DNA of 55,878 nucleotides from Rhodoplanes elegans (lineage in GTDB: Bacteria; Pseudomonadota; Alphaproteobacteria; Rhizobiales; Xanthobacteraceae). This document shows positions 47,330 to 55,878 of this stretch, piece after piece. Position numbers and translations under genes: made by a program. The notes under the pieces were generated by a model. It worked only from the letters and a program-made list of their open reading frames with translations, did no database searches and was not told the origin of the DNA. The stretch lies in contig NZ_NHSK01000111.1 in the NCBI RefSeq assembly GCF_016653355.1, positions 1-55,878 on the forward strand, given 5' to 3'. Position 1 is the stretch's first letter. The number at the start of each line of letters is the position of its first letter.

Positions 47330-47505
47330 CGTCGTCGCGAGGAGGCTTTCTCTCCCCCCTCATGGTGAGGAGGCTTGCTCTTCTCCTCATGGTGAGGAAG
47401 CCGCGAAGCGGCCGTCTCGAACCATGAGGCCACCCGGCGCGTGACCGGCCGGCAGCGCCCGGGCCGCGCCCTTCGAGACGCGCCTTCGGCGCTCCTCAGG
47501 ACGAC
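47330..47505. repeat. Palindromic repeat copies after the DUF1467 gene
   Basis: Two near-identical copies of ctcctcatggtgaggaagc-type sequence (about 47355-47405), followed by an imperfect inverted partner around ccatgaggcc, and then cccttcgagacgc...ctcctcaggacgacgg. The latter resembles the cluster at 43731-43829. The exact element borders are uncertain. Confidence 0.6.
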
Positions 47506-47557
47506 GGGACGAGCCGAAATCCGGAGGGTTCGGTTTGGCGACCGGGCCCGCCGGCCC

Positions 47558-47593
47558 GGCAGGCAGGCAGGCAGGCAGTCAGGCAGGCAGGCA
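47558..47593. repeat. GGCA tetranucleotide microsatellite
   Basis: Nine tetranucleotide units in a row: five GGCA, one GTCA, three GGCA. It runs directly into ten A residues (47593-47602). Such tracts are prone to slipped-strand length change. It is intergenic, about 370 bp upstream of proS. Confidence 0.9.
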
Positions 47594-47639
47594 AAAAAAA
47601 AAGCAGGACCGCGGTCCTGCCTTCTACGCCGAGTTTTTT
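47593..47639 (-). terminator. Intrinsic terminator-like hairpin (strongest on the minus strand)
   Basis: The perfect 18-bp palindrome built from gcaggaccg and its complement (47603-47620) is flanked by A10 on its left. On the minus strand this reads as a stable GC hairpin followed immediately by ten T residues, a textbook intrinsic terminator. On the plus strand the nearest T-run (six T, 47634-47639) comes 13 bases after the hairpin, so it is weaker in that direction. No minus-strand gene is seen to its right within 4 kb, so what it would terminate is unclear. Confidence 0.65.
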
Positions 47640-47719
47640 GCCATTTCCCCGCTATGTTGTTCTAGGGGCGGCAGCGATCGAGCGCGCCGTTTGGCTCTTC
47701 CTCCCACAGACCTGGACCA

Positions 47720-47763
47720 CGTTCCTGACGCAACATTATTTCAATCCCGGAACGTCAGGAACG
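47720..47763. promoter_or_regulatory. Inverted repeat upstream of proS
   Basis: Perfect 11-bp arms cgttcctgacg (47720-47730) and cgtcaggaacg (47753-47763) are separated by 22 AT-rich bases. It lies about 200 bp before the proS start. It could be an operator dyad or a leader hairpin; there is no T-run, and it does not resemble a known riboswitch. The symmetry is seen directly; the function is not known. Confidence 0.45.
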
Positions 47764-47959
47764 ACGTTCGTTTCATAGCTAAAGGATTCCGCCTTGTCAT
47801 CCCAGTTGTCTCGCGCTGCAACATGCCCAGGAGTTGTCTTGGTAAACGAAACCGAGTGCCCGGAGAGCAACGCCGCCGGCATCCCGGCCGGTCTTCGATC
47901 GCCCTTGTATTTTCGACGCTAATCCGGTTTCTCTGCACCATTCCTCGAGGAGTTTCGAC

Positions 47960-49288
47960 ATGCGCCTGTCCCGGTTTTTCCTGCCGATTCTGCGCGAGAC
48001 GCCAAAAGAAGCGGAGATCGTGTCGCACCGGCTGCTGCTGCGGGCCGGGATGATCCGGCAGGAATCGGCCGGCATCTACGCCTTCCTGCCGCTCGGACTG
48101 CGCGTCCTGAACAAGGTCTGCCGAATCGTCCGCGAGGAGCAGGACCGCTCGGGTGCCATCGAGATGCTGATGCCGACCATCCAGTCGGCCGAGCTGTGGC
48201 GCGAGAGCGGCCGCTACGACGACTACGGCAAGGAGATGCTGCGCATCAAGGATCGGCACGAGCGCGAGATGCTCTACGGTCCCACCAACGAGGAGATGGT
48301 GACCGAGGTCTTCCGCGCTTATGTGCGGTCGTACAAGGACTTGCCGCTGAATCTTTATCACCTGCAGTGGAAGTTCCGCGACGAGGTGCGGCCGCGATTC
48401 GGGCTGATGCGCGGGCGCGAGTTCCTGATGAAGGACGCCTACTCGTTCGACCTCGACTACGAGGGCGCCAAGCACGCCTACAACAAGATGTTCGTCGCCT
48501 ATCTGCGGACCTTCACGCGGCTCGGCCTGCGGGCGATCCCGATGGTCGCCGACACCGGCCCGATCGGCGGCAATCTGTCCCACGAGTTCATCATCCTGGC
48601 GCAGACCGGCGAGAGCGAGGTCTACTGCCATCGCGACTATCTCGACCTGCCGGTGCCGGAGGCGGGCGTCGACTTCGACGATGTCGCCCGAATCCAGGCG
48701 ATCGTCGACCGCTGGACGTCGCACTATGCCGCGACCTCGGAGAAGCACGACGAGGCCGCCTTCGCGGCCATCCCCGAGGCCGACCGGGTATCGGCGCGCG
48801 GCATCGAGGTCGGCCACATCTTCTATTTCGGCACCAAGTACTCGGCCCCGATGAAGGCCGTGGTGGCGCATCCGGACGGCAGCGAGAAGCCGGTCCACAT
48901 GGGCTCCTACGGCATCGGCCCGACCCGGCTGGTGGCGGCCCTGATCGAGGCGTCGCACGACGAGGCCGGCATCGTGTGGCCGGAGCCGGTGGCGCCGTTC
49001 CGGGTCGGCATCGCCAACCTGAAGCAGGGCGACGCGGCGACCGACGCGGCCGCAGGCGAGCTGTACCAGGCGCTATCGGCGCGCGGCGTCGAGGTGCTCT
49101 ATCACGATCTCGACGAGCGCCCCGGCTCCAAGTTCGCGACCCTCGATCTGATCGGGGTGCCGTGGCAGATCCTGGTCGGCCCCAAGGGCCTGAAAGAGGG
49201 CAAGGTCGAGCTGAAGCGCCGCGCCGGCGGCGACCGCGAGCTCCTGTCGCCGGCCGACGTGCTGGAGCGGCTGGCGCCGGTGGGGTGA
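47960..49288 (+). CDS. proS: Prolyl-tRNA synthetase (short alphaproteobacterial type)
   Basis: Class II aminoacyl-tRNA synthetase of 442 residues that charges tRNA-Pro. Motif 2 ([26 protein letters not shown], here split by the loop) and motif 3 ([20 protein letters not shown]) are intact, and the anticodon-binding domain follows at about 345-440. It lacks the roughly 180-residue editing (INS) domain of E. coli ProS, as is normal for alphaproteobacteria, where a separate ProXp-type deacylase does the proofreading. ATG 47960 has gaggag just upstream. It is the first gene of the conserved proS-lolC-lolD block. Confidence 0.96.
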   Translation: MRLSRFFLPILRETPKEAEIVSHRLLLRAGMIRQESAGIYAFLPLGLRVLNKVCRIVREEQDRSGAIEMLMPTIQSAELWRESGRYDDYGKEMLRIKDRHEREMLYGPTNEEMVTEVFRAYVRSYKDLPLNLYHLQWKFRDEVRPRFGLMRGREFLMKDAYSFDLDYEGAKHAYNKMFVAYLRTFTRLGLRAIPMVADTGPIGGNLSHEFIILAQTGESEVYCHRDYLDLPVPEAGVDFDDVARIQAIVDRWTSHYAATSEKHDEAAFAAIPEADRVSARGIEVGHIFYFGTKYSAPMKAVVAHPDGSEKPVHMGSYGIGPTRLVAALIEASHDEAGIVWPEPVAPFRVGIANLKQGDAATDAAAGELYQALSARGVEVLYHDLDERPGSKFATLDLIGVPWQILVGPKGLKEGKVELKRRAGGDRELLSPADVLERLAPVG

Positions 49289-49302
49289 GCCCTGTCTCTT
49301 CA

Positions 49303-49327
49303 CCTCTCCCCGCGCAGGGGGGAGAGG
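49303..49327. repeat. CTCTCCCC-family hairpin between proS and lolC
   Basis: Inverted arms cctctcccc and ggggagagg flank a short GC loop, just after the proS stop. Same family as the hairpins at 130, 37381 and 46819. It may attenuate read-through from proS to lolC. Confidence 0.65.
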
Positions 49328-49501
49328 GAAGACGGGCGCCGTTTTCAGAACCCGAGCATCCTTTTGCACCCCGGCCCGATTCCGCCCGAATTCAATGAAA
49401 TCGGAAGGGCCGATCAAACCTGCGGGTAACGCGGCGCGACCCACACGCGGGGCTCGCGAATCCGGCAGAATCGGGTGTAATCCCGCGTGGAAAGAGCCGC
49501 C

Positions 49502-50770
49502 ATGACCGACGCTGCCGGGACGAGACCCTTCGCACCCTTCGAATGGATGCTGTCGCTGCGCTATCTGCGCGCCCGGCGGAAGGAGGGATTCATCTCGGTG
49601 ATCGCCGGGTTCTCGTTCCTCGGCATCATGCTGGGCGTCGCGACCCTGATCATCGTGATGGCGGTGATGAACGGCTTCCGCACCGAGCTCTTGGACAAGA
49701 TCCTCGGCCTCAACGGCCATCTGCTGATCCAGCCGCTCGAATCGCCGCTCACCGATTTCGATCCGGTGGCGCAGCGCATCGCCGCCGTGCCGGGTATCCG
49801 GCTCGCGGCGCCGATCGTCGAGGGCCAGGCGCTCGCCTCGTCGCCCTTCGCGGCGAACGGCGTGCTGGTGCGCGGCATGCGGGCTGCCGACCTCGACAAG
49901 CTCGCCTCGGTGTCGAAGAACATCAAGAAGGGCACCCTCGAGGGCTTCGACCAGGGGCAGGGGATCGCCATCGGCCGCCGGCTCGCCGATCAGCTCTCGC
50001 TGCAGGTCGGCGACAATCTGACGCTGGTGGCGCCGCGCGGCGCCGTCACGCCGATGGGCACCACCCCGCGCATCAAGCCCTACAAGGTGGTGGCGGTCTT
50101 CGAGATCGGCATGTCGGAGTACGACGCCGCCTTCGTATTCATGCCGCTGCCCGAGGCGCAGGCCTATTTCAACCGCTCGAACGACGTGACGGCGATCGAG
50201 GTCTACACCAACGATCCCGACGCGATCGACCGCTACCGCAAGCTGGTCGCCGACGCCGCCCAGCGGCCCATCTACATGATCGACTGGCGGCAGCGGAACT
50301 CGACCTTCTTCAACGCCCTGCAGGTCGAGCGCAACGTCATGTTCCTGATCCTCACCCTCATCGTGCTGGTCGCCGCGCTCAACATCGTGTCGGGCCTGAT
50401 CATGCTGGTGAAGGACAAGAGCCAGGACATCGCCATCATGCGCACCATGGGGGCGACGCAAGGGGCGATCATGCGGGTGTTCCTGATCACCGGCGCCTCG
50501 ATCGGCGTGGTCGGCACGCTCACCGGCTTCGTGGTCGGCACGCTGGTCTGCGTGAACATCGACTCGATCCGCCAGTTCCTGTCCTGGGTGACGCAGACGG
50601 ACCTGTTCCCGCGCGAGCTCTACTTCCTCTCCAGGCTGCCGGCCGAGATGAACGCTTCGGAGACCATCGCGGTCGTCGTGATGGCGCTCGGCCTGTCGCT
50701 GCTGGCGACCCTCTATCCCTCCTGGCGCGCGGCCCGTCTCGATCCGGTCGACACGCTCCGGTACGAGTAG
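49502..50770 (+). CDS. lolC: Lipoprotein-releasing ABC transporter permease LolC/LolE
   Basis: Inner-membrane permease of 422 residues that, with LolD, extracts lipoproteins from the inner membrane for LolA. Four membrane helices (one near 30-55 and three after about 275) flank a large periplasmic domain. Signatures are [46 protein letters not shown] (split here) and the C-terminal [18 protein letters not shown]. Alphaproteobacteria carry a single LolC/E-type permease that probably works as a homodimer. ATG 49502 with ggaaagag upstream is preferred over GTG 49487. lolD follows after 14 bp. Confidence 0.95.
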   Translation: MTDAAGTRPFAPFEWMLSLRYLRARRKEGFISVIAGFSFLGIMLGVATLIIVMAVMNGFRTELLDKILGLNGHLLIQPLESPLTDFDPVAQRIAAVPGIRLAAPIVEGQALASSPFAANGVLVRGMRAADLDKLASVSKNIKKGTLEGFDQGQGIAIGRRLADQLSLQVGDNLTLVAPRGAVTPMGTTPRIKPYKVVAVFEIGMSEYDAAFVFMPLPEAQAYFNRSNDVTAIEVYTNDPDAIDRYRKLVADAAQRPIYMIDWRQRNSTFFNALQVERNVMFLILTLIVLVAALNIVSGLIMLVKDKSQDIAIMRTMGATQGAIMRVFLITGASIGVVGTLTGFVVGTLVCVNIDSIRQFLSWVTQTDLFPRELYFLSRLPAEMNASETIAVVVMALGLSLLATLYPSWRAARLDPVDTLRYE

Positions 50771-50784
50771 GCGAAAGCAACCCC

Positions 50785-51477
50785 ATGGCCGCGACCGAAA
50801 GCCCCGTCGTCTTCCTGCATCAGGTCGAGCGGCAGTACCGGCAGGGCGACGTCGTCCTCGACGTGCTGAAAGGCGCCGAGCTCGCCGTGTGGTCCGGCCA
50901 GATGGTGGCGCTGATCGCGCCGTCCGGCTCGGGCAAGTCGACGCTCCTGCACATCGCCGGGCTCCTGGAGCACCAGGACGCCGGCGAGGTGTTCATCGAC
51001 GACGTGCCGACCTCGGGCCTGTCCGACAGCGAGCGCACCCGCATCCGTCGCAACGACGTCGGCTTCATCTACCAGGCCCACCACCTGCTCGGCGAGTTCA
51101 CGGCGCTCGAGAACGTGATGCTGCCGCAGATGATCCGCGGCCTGCCGCGCCAGCAGGCGGAGGCGCGGGCCGAGGAGCTCCTGTCCTATCTCGGGCTGAA
51201 GGACCGGCTGCCGCATCGGCCGTCCGAGCTGTCCGGCGGCGAGCAGCAGCGCGTCGCCATCGCCCGCGCGGTCGCCAACGCGCCGCGCCTCCTGCTCGCC
51301 GACGAGCCGACCGGCAATCTCGATCCCAAGACCTCGGAGCACGTGTTCCGGGCGCTGACCCAGCTGGTGCGCGCCTCGCGCCTCGCGGCCGTGATCGCCA
51401 CCCACAATCTCGACATCGCCGCCCGGATGGACCGCCGCGTCACCCTGAAGGACGGCCGGATCATCGAGCTGGAGTAG
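50785..51477 (+). CDS. lolD: Lipoprotein-releasing ABC transporter ATP-binding protein
   Basis: ABC ATPase of 230 residues driving lipoprotein release. Walker A (APSGSGKST), Q-loop region ([19 protein letters not shown]), ABC signature ([14 protein letters not shown]), Walker B ([12 protein letters not shown]) and switch His (IATHN) are all present. ATG 50785 begins 14 bp after lolC. The following element at 51483-51564 can fold into a long hairpin and may end the lolCD transcript. Confidence 0.96.
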   Translation: MAATESPVVFLHQVERQYRQGDVVLDVLKGAELAVWSGQMVALIAPSGSGKSTLLHIAGLLEHQDAGEVFIDDVPTSGLSDSERTRIRRNDVGFIYQAHHLLGEFTALENVMLPQMIRGLPRQQAEARAEELLSYLGLKDRLPHRPSELSGGEQQRVAIARAVANAPRLLLADEPTGNLDPKTSEHVFRALTQLVRASRLAAVIATHNLDIAARMDRRVTLKDGRIIELE

Positions 51478-51482
51478 GAGAG

Positions 51483-51564
51483 TGGGCGAATAGCGAATGG
51501 CGAATAGGGATTCACGGCGGCGGCCGCTTCGCAAACCTGGTCGCTACTCGCTACTCGCCCCCAC
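51483..51564. repeat. Inverted heptamer-repeat element after lolD
   Basis: The left arm holds gcgaata, gcgaatg, gcgaata units (51486-51506) and the right arm holds tcgcta, ctcgcta, ctcgccc units (51541-51564), so the two sides pair imperfectly (gtgggcgaatagcga against tcgctactcgcccccac). The units are the same as in the nuoC-nuoD gap. It lies 6 bp after the lolD stop and may act as a terminator hairpin, although no T-run follows. Confidence 0.75.
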
Positions 51565-51641
51565 CGGCGGAACGCATCGCGAACGTTCGATTGATCCCGG
51601 TCAAACTTTTGGAACGCTTCGATTTTTCGGATCGTCCGACG

Positions 51642-51938
51642 TCAACCGAAGCTGACACCCAGCCGGTTCTCGGTGCGCCAGATCACCCGGCACGGCTGAC
51701 GCTGGCCGCCGTCCATCACCAGCTCGAACTCGCGCGGGATGCCGAAGGTGCCGGAATGGACGTGCAGGCAGGCGCCGGCGTCGGAGAGATTGCGCACGGC
51801 GCACTCGATCTTGGGCGCCTTGTCGCTGGTGGCGATCCGGCCTGTTTTCAGGACCCGGAGACGGCTTGCTCTACGGCGCTCTTCCACCTGCGCCTCCTCG
51901 CGCTTCTCCGGGTACCGCCGGGTGATCGGCCGCACCAT
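51642..51938 (-). CDS. PilZ domain protein (putative c-di-GMP binding)
   Basis: Small cytosolic protein of 98 residues made of little more than one PilZ domain. The RxxxR-type motif lies in ERRRASRLRVLKTGRI, and the second motif NLSDAGACLHV corresponds to the D/NxSxxG element, so both c-di-GMP contact motifs are present. The last strands (PREFELVMDGGQRQPCRVIWRT) fit the beta-barrel. Single-domain PilZ proteins of this type are common in Rhizobiales, and their targets are mostly unknown. ATG 51938 (complement) is chosen; GTG 51947 is possible. It is convergent with lolD and divergent from the small frame at 52123. Confidence 0.87.
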   Translation of the reverse strand: MVRPITRRYPEKREEAQVEERRRASRLRVLKTGRIATSDKAPKIECAVRNLSDAGACLHVHSGTFGIPREFELVMDGGQRQPCRVIWRTENRLGVSFG

Positions 51939-52122
51939 GCCAGCCACGGTTTTCGTTTCGATTAATTGAATCGCGAAAAGTCGGGGCCGTTAAACCATCC
52001 GGAGGGAGGCCGGGTTTATGCTCGTCAGATCGGTCCGCGACATGTCGTTCGTCCTTGACAGAAGAACGGAGAAGGAACTAGTGTTCTCGTCATGTTCTTT
52101 TCCGGTGTCGAGGGAGACGATC

Positions 52123-52221
52123 ATGCGCGCCGCCGCCAGCGATCTGATGCGAGCCCTGACCTCGATGACCCTGCTGGTCGGAACCCTCGTCGTGTGGGCG
52201 AAGCTGTTCGCGGTGATCTGA
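52123..52221 (+). CDS. Possible 32-residue single-helix membrane peptide
   Basis: Short frame starting at ATG 52123, preceded by a strong gagggag site (52110-52116) at good spacing. The first ten residues are polar with two Arg (MRAAASDLMRAL) and the rest is a single hydrophobic helix ending VVWAKLFAVI, so it looks like a small membrane peptide. A longer in-frame start at 52018 exists but has no such ribosome site. The upstream 100 bases are AT-rich for this genome and could be its promoter. I do not recognise a family. The evidence is the ribosome site and composition only. Confidence 0.4.
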   Translation: MRAAASDLMRALTSMTLLVGTLVVWAKLFAVI

Positions 52222-52405
52222 GGACGCTGCCGAAGGTGACGGTCGGGCGGCGCGTGGCATTGCCGCGTCGCGGCTGTGGGTGACGACGGGCGGTCGGTAG
52301 ACAGGAGCCCGCGCGGTTCGCGAATGTGGGGGCGGAGGGCCCGGCCGGCGAGTCGGGCCGTGCGCACGGCCGCGGGGCGGCCGGCCGACCCTTGCGAGTG
52401 CCGCC

Positions 52406-55400
52406 GTGACCGTACCGAGCTCGACCCCGTCCGTCCCGGATGCCGGGACGCCGAATGCCGCGGCGGCGTCTGCGGCCTGCGGTGCGCCCGTAATCGCACC
52501 CGCGCCGCCACCGGTGCCGCCGCTCGCCAAGGACCCGGGCTTCGTCCACCTGCACGTCCACTCGGCCTATTCGCTGCTCGAAGGCGCGCTACCGATCGGC
52601 AAGCTCGCCGGCCTCGCCAAGGCCGACCGCCAGCCCGCGCTGGCCCTGACCGACACCGACAACCTGTTCGGCGCGCTCGAATTCTCCGAGAAGATCTCGG
52701 GCTCCGGCATCCAGCCGATCACCGGGATCTCGCTCGCCGTCGACTTCTGCGACCAGGAGCAGCCCGGCGGTGCCATCGGCCGCGCCGGCCCGCATGCCCG
52801 GACGCTGCCGCGCATCGTGCTCCTGGCGGCGCGCGAGCAGGGCTACGGCAACCTGATGCGGCTCAACTCGCGGGCCTTCCTGGAGACCCCGTCGACCGAG
52901 GCGCCGCACATCGAGATCGGTTGGCTGGAGGGGCACAGCGACGGGCTGATCCTGCTCACCGGCGGGCCGGACGGGCCGCTCGACAAGGCGATCGCGGCCG
53001 GGCAGGGGGCGCTCGCGGCGAGCCGGCTCGCCACCCTGGAGCGCCTGTTCGGCGACCGCCTCTATGTCGAGCTGCAGCGCCACGGCACCGCGGCGGAGCG
53101 CCTGGTCGAGCCGGCGCTGGTCGACCTCGCCTATGCGCGCGGCCTGCCGCTCGTCGCCACCAATCAGCCGTTCTTCGCCGGCGCAGAGGATTACGAGGCG
53201 CACGACGCGCTGCTCGCCATCGCCGAGGGCCGGCTGCTGGCCGAGGAGGATCGCCGCCACCTCACGCCGGAGCACCGCTTCAAGACCCGGGCCGAGATGG
53301 CGGCGCTGTTCGCCGATCTTCCGGAGGCGCTCGCCGCCACGGTCGAGATCGCTCAAAGGTGTGCGTACAGGCCGCGCACGCGAAAACCGATCCTGCCGCA
53401 TTACGGCACCGAGACGGGCGAGCATCTCGACGAGGAGGCGACCGTGCGAGCGCGTGCCGCCGAGGGGCTCGAGGCGCGGCTGAAGGCGCACGGCGTCGCC
53501 CCCGGCCACACCGAGGAGGAGTATCGCGAGCGCCTCGCCTTCGAGCTCGGCGTCATCGCCCGCATGGGCTTCCCCGGCTACTTCCTGATCGTCTCGGACT
53601 TCATCCAGTGGGCGAAGAGCCAGGGCATCCCGGTCGGGCCGGGCCGCGGCTCGGGCGCCGGCTCGGTGGTCGCCTGGGCGCTCACCATCACGGACCTCGA
53701 CCCGATCCGCTTCGGCCTCCTGTTCGAGCGCTTCCTTAATCCGGATCGCGTGTCGATGCCGGACTTCGACATCGACTTCTGCCAGGACCGCCGCGGCGAG
53801 GTGATCGACTACGTCCAGAAGCGCTACGGACGTGATCACGTCGCCCAGATCATCACGTTCGGCACGCTGCAGGCCCGCGGCGTGCTGCGCGACGTCGGGC
53901 GCGTGCTGGAGATGCCCTACGGCCAGGTCGACAAGCTGTGCAAGCTCGTCCCGCAGAACCCGGCCAAGCCCGTCACGCTGAAGGAGGCGATCGAGGGCGA
54001 GGCCAAGCTGCAGGCCGCCCGCGACACCGAGCCCGTCGTGGCGCGCGCCTTCGCGATCGCCCAGACGCTCGAAGGCCTCAACCGTCACGCCTCGACGCAC
54101 GCCGCCGGCATCGTGATCGGCGACCGCAATCTCTCCCACCTGGTGCCGCTCTATCGCGACCCCAAATCCGACATGCCAGTCACCCAGTTCAACATGAAAT
54201 GGGTGGAGCAGGCCGGGCTGGTGAAGTTCGACTTCCTCGGCCTGAAGACGCTCACGACGCTCGACACCGCCGTCAAGCTCCTGGCCCGGCGCGGCATCAC
54301 CATCGACCTCGCCCACATCCCGCTCGACGACAAGAAGACCTACGAGATGCTGACCCGCGGCGAGACGGTCGGCGTGTTCCAGGTGGAAAGCCAGGGCATG
54401 CGGCGCGCGCTCGTCGACATGCGGCCCGACCGGCTCGAGGATCTGATCGCGCTCGTCGCGCTTTATCGTCCGGGCCCGATGGCGAACATTCCCACGTATT
54501 GCGCCCGAAAACACGGGCACGAGCAGCCCGAATACGTCCATCCCAAGCTGGAGCCGTATCTGCGCGAGACCTTCGGGGTCATCATCTACCAGGAGCAGGT
54601 GATGCAGATCGCGCAGGCGCTGTCCGGCTACTCGCTCGGCGAGGCCGACCTTCTGCGCCGCGCCATGGGCAAGAAGATCCGCGCCGAGATGGACAAGCAG
54701 CGCATCCGCTTCGTCGACGGCGCGATGGAGCGCGGCGTCGAGAAGGCGCAGGCCGACATGATCTTCGATCTGTTGGCCAAGTTCGCCGACTACGGCTTCA
54801 ACAAGAGCCACGCGGCCGCCTATGCGCTCGTCTCCTATCAGACCGCCTATCTCAAGGCGAACTACCCGGTCGAGTTCCTGGCCGCGTCGATGACGCTCGA
54901 CATGGGCAACACCGACAAGCTCTCCGACTTCCGCTCGGAGGCCGAGCGGCTCGGCATCACGGTGGCGCCGCCCTCCGTGAATCGGTCCGGCGTCGACTTC
55001 GACGTCGACGGCAACACGATCTTCTACGCGCTCGCCGCCATCAAGGGCATCGGCCGCCAGGCCGTCGAGGCGATCGTCGCCGGCCGCGACGGCAAGCCGT
55101 TCCGCGATCTCGCCGACTTCGCCCGCCGCATCGACCCGCGCCAGGTCAACAAGCGCGTGCTCGAAAGCCTCGCCGCCGCCGGCGCCTTCGACTGCATCGA
55201 GCCGGACCGCGCCCGCGCGCATGCGGCGGTCGAGGCCGTGCTCGCGACCGCGCAGCGCACCCACGAGGCCGCCGCGAGCGGCCAGAACGACTTCTTCGGC
55301 GGCGCGTCCGCGCCCGAGCCCTTGCGCATCCCGGCCTACGAGCACTGGCTGCCGGCCGAGAAGCTGCAGCGCGAATACGACGCCATCGGCTTCTTCCTCA

Positions 55401-55878
55401 CCGGCCATCCGCTCGACGACTACGCGCATCTGTTGAAGCGTCTGCGCCTGCAGACCTGGGCCGAGTTTTCGCGCAGCGTGAAGGCGGGGGCCACGGCCGG
55501 GCGGCTCGGCGCCACCGTGGTGTCGCGCACCGAGCGGCGCACCAAGACCGGAAACAAGATGGGGATCATCGGCCTCAGTGACCCGTCCGGCCACTACGAG
55601 GCGATCCTGTTCGCCGAGGCGCTCGCGCAGTACCGCGACCTGCTCGAGCCCGGCCGCGCCGTGCTCCTGTTCATCGCCGCCAATGCCGAGGGCGAGGAGG
55701 TGCGGGCCCGCATCCAGACCGTCGAGCTGTTGGACGAGGCCGCCGCCAAGCAGCAGAAGGGCCTTCGGATCTTCCTGCGGGACGAGGCCCCGATCGAGGC
55801 GGTGGCGAAACGCCTGGAGCCGGCCGGGGGCGGCGCGGCTCCGGGCTCCGCTCACCCCCGCCCAGGCGGGGGTGAGCG
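52406..55878 (+). CDS. dnaE: DNA polymerase III subunit alpha, 3' end beyond the window
   Basis: Replicative polymerase catalytic subunit; 1157 codons are in the window and no stop is reached, so only a small C-terminal part should be missing. The PHP domain starts FVHLHVHSAYSLLEGAL (HxH motif) with TDTDNLFGAL. The polymerase active site PDFDIDFCQDRR lies near residues 452-463, and GPGRGSGAGSVVAWAL precedes it. The fingers region (GKKIRAEMDKQR, YGFNKSHAAAYALVSYQTAYL) and the OB domain are also present. The GTG at 52406 is the best start, although it adds an Ala/Pro-rich tail of about 36 residues; GTG 52514 is an alternative much closer to the core. The frame is closed upstream by TAG at 52298. 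The last 30 bases form a palindrome read in frame. Confidence 0.95.
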   Translation, partial: MTVPSSTPSVPDAGTPNAAAASAACGAPVIAPAPPPVPPLAKDPGFVHLHVHSAYSLLEGALPIGKLAGLAKADRQPALALTDTDNLFGALEFSEKISGSGIQPITGISLAVDFCDQEQPGGAIGRAGPHARTLPRIVLLAAREQGYGNLMRLNSRAFLETPSTEAPHIEIGWLEGHSDGLILLTGGPDGPLDKAIAAGQGALAASRLATLERLFGDRLYVELQRHGTAAERLVEPALVDLAYARGLPLVATNQPFFAGAEDYEAHDALLAIAEGRLLAEEDRRHLTPEHRFKTRAEMAALFADLPEALAATVEIAQRCAYRPRTRKPILPHYGTETGEHLDEEATVRARAAEGLEARLKAHGVAPGHTEEEYRERLAFELGVIARMGFPGYFLIVSDFIQWAKSQGIPVGPGRGSGAGSVVAWALTITDLDPIRFGLLFERFLNPDRVSMPDFDIDFCQDRRGEVIDYVQKRYGRDHVAQIITFGTLQARGVLRDVGRVLEMPYGQVDKLCKLVPQNPAKPVTLKEAIEGEAKLQAARDTEPVVARAFAIAQTLEGLNRHASTHAAGIVIGDRNLSHLVPLYRDPKSDMPVTQFNMKWVEQAGLVKFDFLGLKTLTTLDTAVKLLARRGITIDLAHIPLDDKKTYEMLTRGETVGVFQVESQGMRRALVDMRPDRLEDLIALVALYRPGPMANIPTYCARKHGHEQPEYVHPKLEPYLRETFGVIIYQEQVMQIAQALSGYSLGEADLLRRAMGKKIRAEMDKQRIRFVDGAMERGVEKAQADMIFDLLAKFADYGFNKSHAAAYALVSYQTAYLKANYPVEFLAASMTLDMGNTDKLSDFRSEAERLGITVAPPSVNRSGVDFDVDGNTIFYALAAIKGIGRQAVEAIVAGRDGKPFRDLADFARRIDPRQVNKRVLESLAAAGAFDCIEPDRARAHAAVEAVLATAQRTHEAAASGQNDFFGGASAPEPLRIPAYEHWLPAEKLQREYDAIGFFLTGHPLDDYAHLLKRLRLQTWAEFSRSVKAGATAGRLGATVVSRTERRTKTGNKMGIIGLSDPSGHYEAILFAEALAQYRDLLEPGRAVLLFIAANAEGEEVRARIQTVELLDEAAAKQQKGLRIFLRDEAPIEAVAKRLEPAGGGAAPGSAHPRPGGGE
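55849..55878. repeat. Palindrome inside the dnaE frame at the window edge
   Basis: Arms of 14 bp (cgctcacccccgcc and its complement ggcgggggtgagcg) surround two bases. It reads in frame as part of an unusual Pro/Gly-rich stretch (SAHPRPGGGE) near the DnaE C-terminus. The core ccgc-caggcggg resembles the core of the palindrome in pbpC. The element may extend beyond the window. Confidence 0.75.

Larger units (their letters stand above)
47307..47959. other. Repeat-rich intergenic region upstream of proS
   Basis: About 650 bp with no convincing gene. Left to right: palindromic repeat copies (about 47330-47505, including paired cctcatggtgagga motifs and cccttcgag...ctcaggacgacgg), the GGCA microsatellite (47558-47593), an A10 run (47593-47602), a perfect 18-bp hairpin (47603-47620), a T6 run (47634-47639), a dyad at 47720-47763, and an AT-richer leader into proS with a gaggag site just before ATG 47960. 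Reading frames here are open by chance. Confidence 0.65.

Noticed and set aside
47535-48053. A 172-codon frame across the microsatellite into proS
   Set aside because: It reads through the GGCA/A10 tract and a terminator hairpin and overlaps proS; composition is not protein-like.
52589-55855. A 1088-codon minus-strand frame opposite dnaE
   Set aside because: It is the antisense shadow of dnaE, with low-complexity composition and no domain.

Overview
The window is GC-rich DNA (roughly 70% G+C by eye) from an alphaproteobacterium, most likely a Hyphomicrobiales member of the Xanthobacteraceae/Nitrobacteraceae type (for example Rhodoplanes-like). Evidence: a complete 14-gene nuoA-N operon with separate nuoC and nuoD; the order birA - rnj (RNase J) - mce - DUF1467 - proS - lolC - lolD - dnaE, typical of this order; a short prolyl-tRNA synthetase; and many dispersed GC-rich palindromes of the kind that fill intergenic space in Bradyrhizobium-like genomes. 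The genus is inference.

Layout. 1-104: last codons of an IS110-family transposase. 413-7937: an alpha-2-macroglobulin-like protein and penicillin-binding protein 1C, the classic bacterial pair. 8005-16637: a tetrathionate-reductase-type locus, ttrS and ttrR (two-component system), an inverted gene for a GyrI-like effector-binding protein, and ttrB-ttrC-ttrA. A perfect 24-bp palindrome lies upstream of ttrB. 17442-20974: a chemoreceptor, a small unknown protein and an AraC-type regulator, preceded by an AT-rich island. 21206-27892: an alpha/beta hydrolase, ribD, a branched-chain-amino-acid-type ABC binding protein, and a large acyl-CoA-synthetase/GNAT (Pat-like) protein. 28456-43706: NADH:quinone oxidoreductase (complex I), with a 67-residue coiled-coil gene between nuoF and nuoG and palindromic repeats in several gaps. 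43846-55878: birA, rnj, mce, DUF1467, proS, lolCD, a PilZ gene, a possible 32-residue membrane peptide, and dnaE, which runs off the window end.

How the parts work together. A2M traps proteases near the cell wall that PBP1C builds. TtrS would sense a sulfur oxyanion in the periplasm and TtrR would switch on TtrABC, which passes quinol electrons to tetrathionate. Complex I fills the same quinone pool from NADH. The last block is housekeeping: biotinylation, RNA processing, propionate/methylmalonyl metabolism, tRNA charging, lipoprotein sorting and replication.

No rRNA, tRNA, CRISPR array, prophage or clear defence system was seen. The least ordinary signals are the ttrB palindrome, the GyrI-like gene inside the ttr locus, palindromes that fall inside reading frames (pbpC, dnaE), a 122-bp dispersed two-hairpin element in two opposite copies, a histidine-rich loop in NuoL, the coiled-coil gene in the nuo operon, and a GGCA microsatellite next to an intrinsic terminator upstream of proS.
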